From Liriodendron chinense (lineage: Eukaryota; Streptophyta; Magnoliopsida; Magnoliales; Magnoliaceae), in NCBI GenBank assembly GCA_003013855.2, contig PVNU02000424.1, positions 2,356,001 to 2,420,000 of the forward strand: a DNA stretch of 64,000 nucleotides. The letters run 5' to 3'. Numbering within the stretch: position 1 is the first letter of the stretch; each line of letters begins with the position of its first letter. Positions 1-11,498 of the stretch are shown in pieces. The notes beneath the pieces are model-generated. The model did no database searches. It was not told the DNA's origin and saw only the letters and a list, made by a program, of their open reading frames with translations. A program made the translations under genes and the position numbers.

Positions 1-1440
1 GGCCCACTGATGAATTGAATGGACGACTATGGATCATTGTATGTTGACGGATAGACGGAGCAGATGATGTTAAAGTTGCTGATCAGTTGGAACTACTGTC
101 ATGTGCAGCAGGGACGTTGGAACTCCTTCAGCAACTGATTATCACTTGTGATTATCCTGGCCATTAACGTGGTGGTCCACCTACTGTGATGGACGCTGGA
201 GATGGTTGCTGTGGACGACTGAGCTTGGAGATCAGCTGGACGGATGTCCACTGTTGGACGTTGATGGACACTGATGAGGTATGATGAGCTGCACGTGCAA
301 CAGGTGGGGTCCACTAATTGAAGGGACAGTTGGACGGTGAGCCCAGCTGAATATTGGACGGTTCAACTGTTGTAACGAGTGCTGGAGAGTTGGGACTGAA
401 GTTGCTCAATCGTTGGAGATGAACTTCACCAGGGTTGGCTTGGACGGTGGAGCTTTGATCATGGCCACACGTTGGATGTGGTGTCCACTTTGGATGAAGT
501 TGATCTTCTGGAGGATGGACATGCAGATGAGAGACGAGGTCAATGTTGGCTGGATGGACGGCTCATGATGCATCTGTGTGGACGGGTAGATGGCCTCCTC
601 TGGTGGCTGCTGACGTGCAAGGCGGTCCAGGTGATAGAAGTTTGGACGCCCATCCTAACTGTTGTACACGTGTGGTGTAGGACGGTGGAGATTGGAGGCA
701 CATGCAGTGGGCCGCTTTGCTATGGCAGTCGCTGATTGAGGTTGGGTCCATTTCTGCTAGACGGTGGATGTAAAGTAGCATGTGTGGCAACCCAACGGTT
801 GAATTGGATGGACGATTGGAATGGGGGCCACATTGCTGCTGTACATGGGGCTGTTGTGGATGCTGCTGTAGCTTGGCACGTGAGAAGCCTGATGGATGGG
901 CAGTTGTGTTAGACGTTGATGTGGGTCCACCTGCTTTGCTGGACGTGCAGTGGTGGAGATGGAGGTTGGAAGCACATGATGGCTGGATGGATGATCTATC
1001 CATAGGGCTGATCACACGTGTTGAATGGTAGACAACCGTTTGAAATTTAAAAGCATTCACTGCTGACCCTCCATTGATGTTGTCTTCTTGATGGATGGCT
1101 GATGATAGATGAGATAGATCAGCACTGTGATTGGTGGGCTCCACTTGTTGCATGTGTGGAGGCGAGCATGTCCACCATCTACTTGATGCACGGTAACTCC
1201 CATAAGTGGATGTTTTAACCATCAATCTTCCGTGAATGCCCAATCTCATCCATCAAAACATATCCAACGCGGACCTCACAAAGCGTGGCCTTGATGAGGT
1301 CTTTGAAGCTATCTTCATCTCCACCGTTGAAAGTGGTCCAACCTTTGATCTTAACAACCCGATTTCTTGCAGGACTGCTTCACACTTGATCTTGATCACT
1401 TTTGGGCCTTAAATCGCCTTGATTGGCTTGAATCTTGTCC
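1..1440. repeat. TGGACG-rich degenerate minisatellite-like spacer of element G
   Basis: No convincing gene. The stretch is a loose mosaic of short words such as GTTGGACG, TGGATGGACGG and GTCCAC, repeated at irregular distance for over 1 kb. Open frames here, such as the one at 563-1249 on the minus strand, are by-products of this composition and show no domain. It lies between the antisense gene of G and the expected 3' LTR. Tat/Ogre elements often hold variable repeats in this position. It could also be an unrelated insertion; I see no boundary that proves one. Confidence 0.5.
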
Positions 1441-1504
1441 AACCTCTTTTGATCACTTGAAGACAGAAAATTCACCTAATGAGGGATAATTAACCAGAAA
1501 AACA

Positions 1505-3717
1505 ATGATAATGCCCTTAACAACCAGGGTTAATTATACAATATTAGGTACTCATCAGTGGGCTCATCAGTATACATTGATCCAAAATGGTCATCATGTT
1601 ACTGATCCCGTCTTTGTTACGCCTCCGATTGTTAACCCAGCTCCTGCTGACGGACTGGGGTATGTGGCGGAGCATCTTCATAAGCCTGCTGTACCGGGTA
1701 CTCTGAGACTAATGACTTCGATGAATGTGGTGATTGATCACGAGAAGCCCGAGCACACCCTGGAAGGTTGGGTTGCTTATGGGGAAAGGAGTATTGTGCA
1801 GGCGGGCCCCGAGTTCCCGTCTCTCAGGACCTATCGATGAGGTGCATCAAGGAGGTGATATTCCCAAGGGTAATGATGACCAAAATGATGGGGACGGTGA
1901 TGATGATAATGGCAGTGGGGGCGGTGATGATGGTGGTGCTGGTGGTGGAGATGGCGGCGATGATGGTGGTAATGATGGTGGTGACGATGATGGTGACGAT
2001 GATGGTGATGATGGTGGTGATGATGAGATGCCACTTGAGCGAACGGTTCCTCGGGTGAAGACTGCTCATCGTACTTCGGTAGTTGATGGAGGGAAGAACA
2101 TTGCCGAGATGCATAAGAGGTACGATGAAGAGAGATTACAGAAAAAACTTTTTGAGGCCGTTGGTGGCACTCCGCTCGGTGATGCAGGTGTAGTCAGGGA
2201 AGAGGGTGAGCTGAGTCTTCAGGAGAATTTGAGTGGGGATCGTCATACTGGAGAAGGCAATGACGATGAACCGATATATGACAAGCTTGTCCCTGAAGCG
2301 GATGTTGGGGCGATCTTCATAGACTTGGATGATGAGGTGCCCACTGACACTGTTCTGATCTTCGATGTCCCCATGGCTGAAGCTGCAGATGACCAGGGTC
2401 ATGTTCATGAAACGACGACCACTGCCGCTGCGGAGGTTGCACCTCCCTTGACCCTTTCCCGTGTTGAAAATATTGGGGTCGGGGATGTTGATTTAGCTTC
2501 TCGGGGCATTCTGGTTTCTGTTGCTGCATCGAGTATACCTGAACTTACCTCGGAGGCAGCTCCGACCGTCGAACCTTCGTCAGCTGAGCCTATTGTGGAA
2601 GCTGTTCCCATCGCTGGACCGTCATTAGCTGAGCCTATCGGGGAGGCTCCCCGTGGGGTTGAAGTTTTTGGTATAGGAACAAGTGCATCGGAACGTGCTG
2701 CGAGGACTCCTCCTACTGTCGTACCGTCGTCGGTTGAACCTATTGCGGAATCCCTTCCTGTTACCATGCCAACATCTGACAACAACAATCCTGAGGTCGT
2801 AGTGCTATCTTCTCCGGAACTACCTGAGCCGTTGACCGAGGGGATTGCTGAAATTGCCTCAGCATTGCCTACGCCTACTACCTCGACTAACGTGCCTGCT
2901 GTTGACATTCCTGAAGCCACCGGTACATTATTTGTCTTCACTGTTTCGACTATCTCTTTTTTTTTCTTTTTACTGAGGCCTCTTTATACTGACTTTACCA
3001 TTTCTTTTATCAACGGTCGCTCCTGTTCACGCTTTAGCCCCTGTTGCCTTGCCCGAGGCATTTGTTTCTTCTCTCCGAGGACTGTCGAAGGTGAAGGTGG
3101 ACCTTTTGAAGAGTCTTCTAATGAACATCACCGCCTCTCTGAAGAATATGGATGAATGGTCCATCTTGGATGAAGGGCTGCAGGCGCTTGAATGCAACGC
3201 TACATGGCTCGGGATTGACGTCTCTTTGATGATCAACCATGTAGTCTTGTTCAGGGAAGGCATGGCACAACTCAGCGAGGCGAGACACTTTAGAGTCGAT
3301 CCTTCTGTTGAGGAGGGGCGCTGTCATTTGCAATCCCTCCTGCCAAAACTTGAGTTGTGCGAGGCAGATGTAACCGCGATGAGGCGCGATTGGCAAGATG
3401 CCGCCGTTGGGCATCAGGGAGCCACAGATCAGCTGGCAGAGATAGATGATGAGATAGCACGGCTGCAAGCTGAACGCTCTGTTGTTCATCTCAATCTCTC
3501 AAAATTTGGCAATCAAAAGGATCGTCTGCAATTATCTATCGAAAAGCGCGAGGCCGAACGTAACGCTATACGAAATCAGGTTGAAGAACTGAGAGAGTTC
3601 CTTCAAAGCGTCCCCGATCCTGCACAGGTCTTAGCCACGGCGGAGGCAACACAGAGGGCAACCCAGGAGTCTGCAATTCATTTGCTAGAACAATGTTTAA
3701 GAAATTTGAACAGTTAG
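1505..3717 (+). pseudogene. Antisense extra gene of element G: acidic linker plus coiled coil, one intron
   Basis: This gene runs opposite to gag-pol of G. A first open stretch (1505-1840) is out of frame with the next (1734-2922), so a 1-base indel near 1800-1835 breaks it. The second stretch has an Asp/Gly-rich tract of about 50 residues (about 1874-2027), then a Ser/Pro/Glu-rich linker. A good intron, GT at 2923 to AG at 3037 (115 bp, pyrimidine-rich 3' end), joins it in frame to a C-terminal exon (3038-3717) whose heptad-like Leu/Glu/Arg pattern predicts a coiled coil, ending in TAG. Known: Tat-lineage elements often carry such extra ORFs in antisense. The N-terminal domain that would identify the family is not recognisable here. 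No function is assigned. Confidence 0.6.
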
Positions 3718-4179
3718 GCTCTGTAATTGTTTTATTCTGTAATTTTGCGGAGATACGTTGTGACAGTAATGTTGTAATGATATGTATACTATTCACGCGA
3801 TCGTGCTATGTGTTTTATCTACTTGATATTTCTTTCATTTGCGTTTGGATTCGAATATAACGTAGATTATTTTGGAAGGAATGTCCCCCTATCAGGACTC
3901 AAACCTATATTGATGCGGAATGGGTGTGCCCGAGCCTTGACTTTAAGGTCCGTCTTTTCATTCCGATTCTTGATAACTTTGGATGGGGCAGGGTAACGAT
4001 GCCTGATACGTCTCGGGTTTCAATAAATTTCCTGATGCCTGTGTAAACACACGGAATAAAGGATTAGTATCTGTAATTGTAAGCATTGATCATCGTATGG
4101 TGTCATTTCTCTTGATGTTTGTTTATTACACTTTCCCTCTAACGGGGTGTTTACAACTCACAGCAGTATTCTATGTCAA
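3718..4179. other. Non-coding gap between convergent genes of element G
   Basis: The antisense gene ends at 3717 and the integrase of G ends near 4180 on the other strand, so the two reading directions meet here. The stretch is AT-rich with no conserved domain. It probably holds the 3' untranslated regions of both transcripts. No clear polyadenylation signal stands out. Confidence 0.4.
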
Positions 4180-5353
4180 GTATAATATCTTTTCAAGAAT
4201 CGGCCATTCACCAACGAGCTGATGCCTTGCCCCTTGCAATCGATCACTCGATATGCTCCATTAAAGTATACTTTATCGATGATGCACACTGGATCCCACT
4301 TCGGGTCGAATTTACTTTTCGGGCCTTAAGCTAGCACCGGGAGTTTCATCATTAGTACCAGGTCCCCTCTTTTGAATGACCTACCGTAGACTTGTTTGTC
4401 TATGAGGCTGAGATCTGTTTCTGATACATTTCGAGCCTTTGCTGGGCGACCAATCTCTTTTCATCCAGATCATCTAGCTCGGTCATTCTGATCTCTGCAT
4501 TACGTTCGGTTGTCAGGGAATAACGAAGTGCGACCCGTAACGACTCAACCTGTATCTCCATCGGGACCACCGCCTCCATACCGTACACCAACGAATAGGG
4601 TGTAGCTCGCGTGGCTGTGCGGTGTGTGGTTCGATATGCCCACAATGCTTCGGGCAGCCGTCTGTCCCAGTCCTTCTTATTTTCTACCACCGTCTTTTTC
4701 AGAATCTTCACGATAGTCTTATTGAATGCCTCAGCCAACCCATTCACAGGGGGGTAATAAGGTGATGAATAACAATGCTTGATCTTGAACTTTGCGCATA
4801 GCTTATCAATAGTAGCGTTCTTAAAGGGTGTTCCGTTGTCCGTGGTGATTTTCTCGAGAATACCATGTCGGTATAATATGGCGTGGCGGATGAAACTTTC
4901 AACATGTTTTGCCTTCACGCTCCTAAGCGCGACTGCCTCGGCCCACTTGGAAAAGTAATCCGTTGCGGCTAAGATGTATTGGTGTCCCTGGGAAGAGGGC
5001 AGCCTGATCGGCTCGATCACGTCCATGCCCCAGGCTACGAAAGGCCAGGACATCACTGACTGATGCAATTCTTCTGGTGGCGAGTGTATGATATCTGCAT
5101 GGATTTGGCACTGATGACATTTCTTGACAAATTCTATTGCATCTTTCGCCATTGTGGGCCAATAATATCCCATGTGTCGGACACGGTGATGTAGGTTCCT
5201 GCCTCCTTGGTGGGCACCGCATTCTCCTCCGTGGGCTTCCTTCAATGTGGCGTATGCTTCCTTCTGGTCCAAGCAGCGTAGCAACACTCCCTCATACGAG
5301 CGCTTGTAAAGGACGTCATTCCGTAGTAGAAACGACCCAGCGCGTCTCCTAAC
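4180..5353 (-). pseudogene. Integrase domain of element G
   Basis: The integrase joins cDNA to the host chromosome. Reading from 5353 leftwards, the frame follows the RNase H region after a TAG codon at 5354-5356. The HHCC zinc finger ends in CHQC; the catalytic core shows the first Asp in WGMDVIEP, the second in TTDNGTPF, and the Glu in NGLAEAFNK. A stop follows QKQISAS near 4400, but the same kind of sequence (GDLVLMMK, then PKWDP and AYRV) continues to about 4180, so the C-terminal domain is present behind nonsense codons. Domain identity is secure; a working product is not possible in this copy. Confidence 0.85.
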
Positions 5354-6694
5354 CTATATGCGCATCTTGAGCTCTTCTGGTAAGAACCCATACTTCAAGT
5401 AATCGATGAATGGTCTTTTCCAGTCATTATCTTCTGTGATTTCGAAGCAACAGATGGGGTTTACGCTTGCTTCGCCACCATGCAGTACGGCTGTCGGTAG
5501 GATCCTCCTTTCTTCGATCGTTACCTGAAGTGGGCTGCCTCCGGGGTTAGCCAGAGCAGCGGCTAAGCTAGCCAATGCATCGGCCTGTACATTTTCCTGT
5601 CTCGGTATATGTGAAATGCTGCTGTCACGAAACTGGTCGAACAGTGATTGCGCTTGGCGGCAGAAAAGCGACAACTTAGGTTTGCAGACCTCATATTCTG
5701 TCGTCAACTGTCCGATGACTAGTCTGGAGTTGCCATAGATCTGTATTGCCTTGATTCGCATCTCTAATGCGAGCTGTAGCCCAATGATGAGGGCTTAATA
5801 CTCTGCTTCGTCGTTGGTGCAGGCTGGCACGATTGTAAACGAGTAGGGCAGCAAATCTCCCTGTGGGCTGATAAATATAACCCCCGCTCCTGCCCCTGTC
5901 GACCTGGAGGCTCCGTCAAAGTACATTTGCCATAGCCGTGGTATTTCGATCATCATAACCTGGTCATCCGGGAGGTCACATTCCATTTCTTCGCTGCTCG
6001 GGACTAGATGCGCAGCGAGAAAATCTGCGATCGCTTGTCCTTTAATAGCCTGGGCTGGGACGTATGTGATGTCGAATTCGGAGAGGAGAAGGGCCCATTT
6101 AGCTAAACGCCCAGACAGCATAGGCCGGTTCATAAGGAACTTGATCGGATCCGTCTTGGATATCAACGTTATTTGGTGCGAGAGGCAGTAATGCCTCAAT
6201 TTCTTTACAGCAAAAATGAGAGCGAGACATATCTTTTCAATTGCTGAATAGTTGAATTCGGCCCCTACCAGCGTACGGCTTAAGTAATATAGTGCATTCT
6301 CCTTCTCTTCTTCGTTCTTCTGTGCCAGGAGTGCCCCCAGTGAGTTATCACCTACTGCGATGTACAGAATCAGTGGCTTTCCCTTGATTGGGGCGGCAAG
6401 GACTGGCGAATTTTTGAGCATCTCTTTTAGAGAGTCGAAGGCTTTTTGACAAGCATCGTCCCATTCAAACTTAACATCTTTCTTGTTGAGGCGGGAGAAC
6501 GGTTGACAACGACCAGCCAAGTTCGAGATGAATCTCCTCAGATATGCTACGCGGCCTTGAAAACTCTTCAACTGCTTTAGGTTCTTCGGAGGCGGCATTT
6601 CTATGATGGCCTTGATCTTTGCGGGATCGATTTCTATGCCCCTGTGTCTGACCACGAAGCCTAGAAATTTGCCAGACCAACTCCGAACGCACAT
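5354..6694 (-). pseudogene. RT connection, RNase H and second RNase H-like domain of element G
   Basis: The protein starts in the RT thumb (GKFLGFVVRHRGIE), passes the RT-linked RNase H region (KPLILYIAVGDNSLGALL and the EKICLALIFAVKKLRHY helix), and ends in a second RNase H-like domain that begins MYFDGASRSTGAGAG and goes on through DEAEY and IYGNSRLVIGQL. A TAA codon at 5795-5797 interrupts this second domain just after DEAEY; the frame continues beyond it. The second domain is the dual RNase H hallmark of the Tat lineage. A frameshift near 6690 separates this part from the RT palm upstream. With two stops and a frameshift this is a dead copy, though domain order is complete. Confidence 0.85.
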
Positions 6695-7323
6695 TTTAGT
6701 GGATTCATATGGAGACTTTTCTTGCGCAACCGTTGGAACACTTGCCTTAGGTGCTCTCTGTGCTGCTCGTGATTGGCCGACCTTACAACTAGATCATCTA
6801 CATAGCATTCGACGTGTTTATGCATCATATCCTGAAATATAACGTGCATTGCGCGCTGGTATGTTGCCCCTGCGTTCTTTAATCCGAAGGGCATTACGCG
6901 ATAACAGTAGATGCCGAGGGTTGTACGGAAGGCCGTAGCTTCTTCATCTTCCGGGGCCATGCGAATCTGATTGTATCCCGAATACCCGTCCATGAAGGAC
7001 ATTACTGCATATCCCGTTGTGCTGTCAATCAATAATTCTGGAATTGGCAAAGGAAAATCATCTTTCGGGCAGGCTTCATTAAGATTCCGGAAGTCAACGC
7101 AAACTCGGATCTGTCCGCTCTTCTTCTTGACTGGCACAATGTTTGAAATCCATCGGGGGTACTTCACCTCTCGAACGAATCCGGCCTGAATTAGTTTCTT
7201 GATTTCTTCTTCAATCTTAGGTACAACATCAGGATGAAACTGTCGTTGTGGTTGCTTCACTGGCTTCTTTTCCTTCATGATACTTAGCTTGTGCATGGCG
7301 ATTGCCAGACTGAGCCCGGGCAT
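6661..7323 (-). pseudogene. Reverse transcriptase palm of element G
   Basis: This part copies retrotransposon RNA into DNA. Visible motifs in order are SNIVPVKKKSGQIRVCVDFR, the catalytic Asp in SFMDGYSGYNQI, VMPFGLKNAGATYQR, and YVDD with the other two catalytic Asp residues. The frame closes shortly after CAFGV by a frameshift; the next segment (GKFLGFVV) is in another frame starting at 6694. Upstream, another frameshift lies between the end of the protease/linker region (7362) and the RT start. Catalytic residues are intact, so the decay is by indels rather than by loss of motifs. Confidence 0.88.
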
Positions 7324-7361
7324 TTCTGAATATGTCCAGGCAAAGTTGTCTTTATTCTCCT

Positions 7362-9135
7362 TTAATAACTGTATGTATTCTCTCTTTCATTTTCTGGGAC
7401 GTTCCTGCTCAAATATGTATTCCTGGGTTCTTCGATGGTGCCCAAATTCACCTCTTCGAGTTCATCAATCGTCGGTTGTCCACTGTCTTCTAGTTGCATG
7501 GGTGCGACACTTGGCTGGATTATGTCGATAGAATCTTGCGACTGGATTCCTTCTACCGGGCCAATGGTTGCCATGTTTATGCTTGCCTTCGCTCCTAGAC
7601 CTTCTCCGTTTCTGTATACTTGCTTATATTCTTCAAATGGAGCTAGCAGTCTTTTCTTTGTGTCTGAGCCTTGACTGAAGAATCCCATATTCCTCATAAT
7701 CTTCCGGCTGGCTTTGCTATATCTCTTCTCTTCTATTGGTCGAGATTGGGCAGACCCTCTTCCTTCTTCTTTCCCTTCTAATGGTACTGGCTGGCTTGGC
7801 CCTGAGTGGAACTTGATATCTTTCTGGGTGGCATCTCTTGACGGCACGATGAATTGGCTTGGAGCTTTTGGAAATGGCTTGGTTCTTCCTATCTTGGGTA
7901 CAGGCATATTGAAGCTGGATTTGAGTACACTCATGTGTTGATCTGAAATCAGTTTTAACAGAGACTGCCCTGGCTGACGCAGATGCTGTGGTACCACATA
8001 GAATTTCTTCGTAATCGGCTGAGGTTGGTTTTTCTGCTGACATTGGGATCTTCCCTGGGTGATGAGCTGAGGTTTACCTTCCTGTATGCACTTTTCAACT
8101 CGAGGTTCTGCCCCTTGTCCTTTCTTCCTTATGTCGGACTTTTTGCTGGTTTTATCGCTTTCGGACGGGTCATAATATTTCGCATTAGCCAAAAATGACT
8201 CAGCTATCGTGTATGGCTTCGGATCTGCTGCTATCCTGTATTGGACACCATCTCTGTTATATTTGAAACACTGGTGATATGTCGAAGGGATTATCCGATT
8301 CTGATGGAGCCAGGGCCTTCCTAAAAGGAGGTTGTATGTTGTCACCGCGTCGATCACCTGACACGTTACTTTTGTCGTTAATTCTTCGATCTCTAACATC
8401 ACCAGTGATTGATCCCAGTGTGCGTTGACTATCTTGATTGAACCCTTGAATCATCATGAGACTCGGGCGTAGTGCCGATTGCCTATAACCCAGCTTTTGT
8501 AATGTCTTCAATGGCATAATATTCACGGCAGACCCGTCGTCCAACATGCACCTCTTGATCTCGGTGTCCCTGATTGTTCCTGTGACCATCAACGGTCGAT
8601 TGTGGTTTATTAATTCGGTCGTGTAGTCTTCTTCTGAGAAAGTAATTGTCGCAGGATGGTTGACATGCATGACTTGTGACACTGGCACGTACCCCTCCCA
8701 GAATTTGTCTGCGTTATTTATTTCTTCTTCTATTTCTATCATCATGACCTCCCTGACCTCACTGTCAAGTAAGGCATTGATTAATATTTTTCTGTACACT
8801 TTCGAGAGACATAAAGCATCATATATACTTAGCCGGGCGGGAACCTTTCGTAAGTGCGACACAACATCATATACTACTGGTCTCGGGCTTGGCTGACTGG
8901 TCGTGGCTTCACCAACTTTCTCTTTCAACTTTTGCACGTGAGGTCTCCCTTTCGGCCTGTCGTGGACACCATCTTCTTGCATTGGGTCGTCTGGTCTTGG
9001 AGGGGTACGGTCAGGCATTTGCCTTCCTGATCGTAAGATGACCGCGTTAACTTCTCCCTCGACTGCTTGTGGGGTTTCTTCGGCCGGTACTTGTTCGGTG
9101 AACGACACCATTTCGCAATATGCCATGCTCATCAC
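7362..9135 (-). pseudogene. Aspartic protease and linker of element G
   Basis: Two overlapping frames (8257-9135 and 7362-8402) hold one protein split by a frameshift near 8410. The first has the retropepsin signature LDDGSAVNIMP; the second continues with YNLLLGRPWLHQ and STYHQCFKY, the far end of an Ogre/Tat-type protease. A long charged linker of about 250 residues without a known domain follows before RT; such linkers are usual in Ogre-like elements. The protease would cut the gag-pol polyprotein. This copy cannot make it in one piece. Confidence 0.8.
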
Positions 9136-9344
9136 GGGTCGCTTCTGTAATATTTCTCTTCTTCCTCTCCCCTTGTTCCCTCTTTGGTTAACGAGCCTCC
9201 ATCTGTTCTCGAGTCTTTTCTTGCTACTAACTAGAGTCCATGGTTCCTTTGGCTCGGGGAATGAAGTCGTTAGGTGACTGCTACCTTCTATTGGGATTGC
9301 TGAAATTGTCCCGGCTATCTCCCTTGCTGTCTCAGGGTACCTTC

Positions 9345-11109
9345 ATGCTGATAACCCCTTGATTGATCAACCCTTGTATCCTTCCTTTCAAGGAGAAGCA
9401 ATCTTCTGTCTTGTGGCTAACACATTGGTGATATTTGCAATATTTGGGATCGTTTACCCGTCCAACTTCATGGGACGGACGGGCTCCGGTAAACGCATTA
9501 AGCCTTCCTCGACCAACTGTTCCATGATCGGGACTAGATCGGCCATATCGAATGTATATGGGCCATTAGCCCTTTCTCTTTCGGCTATCGATACGCGTTT
9601 AGGTATGTAGGGTCTTTTACCCTTGTCTTGTGTGACTGCTGTCTTCATTTCCGACCTATGATCGGCAACGGGACGTTTTTGATCTTTCTGTTCCTTGACC
9701 TTGTCGACCTGGTGGGTTTCTACCACTCTTCCTGTCTCTCTCTTCTGTCTCTCGGGTCTGAAGTTTACCCGGGAAGCCGCTTCTTCCACCAAATGGGCTT
9801 TCGTTGCTAGTTCGCGAAAGGAGTTGAAGGTGTTACCTGACAGTCCGTACGAGATCATGGGGTCTAGAGCCCTTAGGCACATCTTCATCTGCTCGCCTTC
9901 ACTGGGTAGTTCACGACATTGAGCCGCCGTGGTTCCCCATCGGTCAATGAATTTCTCAACTGGTTCACCATTCCTCTGTCTGACCAATGCTAGGTCCGTC
10001 AACGAGATCTCCCTCTTGGTTGCAAAGAATTTGAAGATGAAAGCGTCCTACATTTGCTCCCATGTCCTTATAGAGCCGGCCGGTAGCGACATGTACCATT
10101 GAAAGGCCTTCCCTGTCAGGGTAGATCCGAATAACCGCATGCAATACTGTGGGACCGCGGACCAATTTCATAACGTAGTCAAGAAGTGGGTGATGTGCTC
10201 TTCTGGCGATCCTCTTCCATCGAACTTTTCGAAGTCTGGGCATCTGAAATTGGCTGGGAACGGCACCTCTTCCACCTCTGGCGGGTACGGGACCCGATAT
10301 TTATAGCTGCCCCTCTTTTCTTTCTCTTTTTCTTGCCACATCATGTGGGCTATCGTCTGGGATAACTCTTCTCGCGATACGTGAGATGTGGAAAGTGGTG
10401 CGCGCTCTATTGGCGTGACCCGAAGTTGGGCAGGCGGTTCATGCTCAGTTGGGCCTTCTGCTGCCCCTTGGGATTCCTCTGCCGACTGACGGGTGGGTGG
10501 TGCGATACTTCTGGTGGCATTCTGTGCTATTAGGGTGGCCAAGGCTGCCTGAATAGCCCTCATCCGATCATTTGTCTCGCGGTTAGCCTCTACTAATCTA
10601 TCGATCTGATCTTGGAGTGGAGGCAATTCTTCTGCTTCATATGGTCCTTCTTCTTCTCCTTCAGCTATTTGGACCATCACCACTTGCGCTAACGGGATTT
10701 CCTGAGGTGACCTCTGCTTCGATTCAAGGGTCGTCATGGGCTCGGCTTTCTTCACATGTGCGGACCCGATAGGTTTCTGAGAGGTGCAGGCGACCTTGGA
10801 TAACGACGAAAACTGCTCGGCTGTCATTTTGGGTACTGCGGGTTTGGTCGATATGACCTGGCCATCGATAGGGATCTTCTGCCCCTGCTTCAGCTGCCAC
10901 TGTTTCTTGACCACAGGGCGAGATCTCGCAACGCTTGCCTTTCTATATGCAGCTAGGATGGCAGCTTTCTTCTGTTCTTTCTTCTGTCTTCGGGTCTTAA
11001 CCAACTGCCATTCTGAGCCTGGGCTAGCAGTTGCGGTTGCAGTGAAACGAGGGAAGTTGAAACCTCCGTTGGCAAGGAAGGTGCACGAACTTGTCATCGA
11101 GCATGCCAT
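9345..11109 (-). pseudogene. Gag of element G
   Basis: Gag forms the particle that packages the RNA. The first frame (10168-11109) starts with ATG after the leader and ends with the conserved gag entry NFRCPDFEKFDGRGSPEEHI. The frame is then lost for about 170 bases. The second frame (9454-10002) has the central gag region (LVRQRNGEPVEKFIDRWG). Near 9345-9455 a zinc knuckle is seen as CKYHQCVSHKTEDC followed by LKGRIQGLI. At least one frameshift and a stop after the knuckle make this a pseudogene. Confidence 0.8.
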
Positions 11110-11477
11110 CTCTTCTGTCTGCGTTACTATCTTGCTAATTCTACGGTGTCATAAAAATCTTTAGAACAGTTCACAAGTGCGGTCGGGAGTATGAGCCCAT
11201 CGATCGCAGTGCATAAACCAACAAAAATAAGCAAGAAGGAGACAAATACGTGTAGTTGTGGAAGTTTGTGGTTTTGAAAAAAAACCTTGATCTACCGTCT
11301 ATTGCCTTAGAGATGAAGGGAAGAACGTTCTTGTTGAGAGTCGCCAGTTTGGTGCCCGAAGGGCACCGAAACATTACGCCTTGCGGTAACTTTCCTATGC
11401 GCAAATTCATGTTTATGAGTAATTGATCTTAGAGCGTTTCCATATTCAGATACAACCAGAGATTCTGGTATGGTTGA
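11110..11477 (-). other. Leader of element G with hairpin and second PBS-like copy
   Basis: No gene. Read on the minus strand, a 13-base word AACTGGCGACTCT that belongs to the true PBS occurs a second time at about 11338-11351. It is preceded by a perfect hairpin, GGTGCCC loop TTC GGGCACC (11351-11367). The hairpin could help RNA packaging or dimer formation, or the whole block could be the remnant of an older LTR end. Both readings are inference. Confidence 0.5.
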
Positions 11478-11495
11478 TCCCCAGCAGAGTCGCCA
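11478..11495 (-). promoter_or_regulatory. Primer binding site of element G, tRNA-Arg type
   Basis: The minus strand reads TGGCGACTCTGCTGGGGA three bases inside the 5' LTR. This is the well-known Ogre-type PBS matching the 3' end of a plant tRNA-Arg. It fixes both the orientation of G and the LTR inner edge at 11499. Confidence 0.9.
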
Positions 11496-11498
11496 GTT

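Noticed and set aside
563..1249. Open frame of 228 codons on the minus strand
   Set aside because: Composition follows the TGGACG repeats; no domain, and several other frames are equally open.
1831..2034. His-rich protein on the minus strand (metal-binding look)
   Set aside because: It is the complement of the Asp/Gly codon tract of the antisense gene of G.
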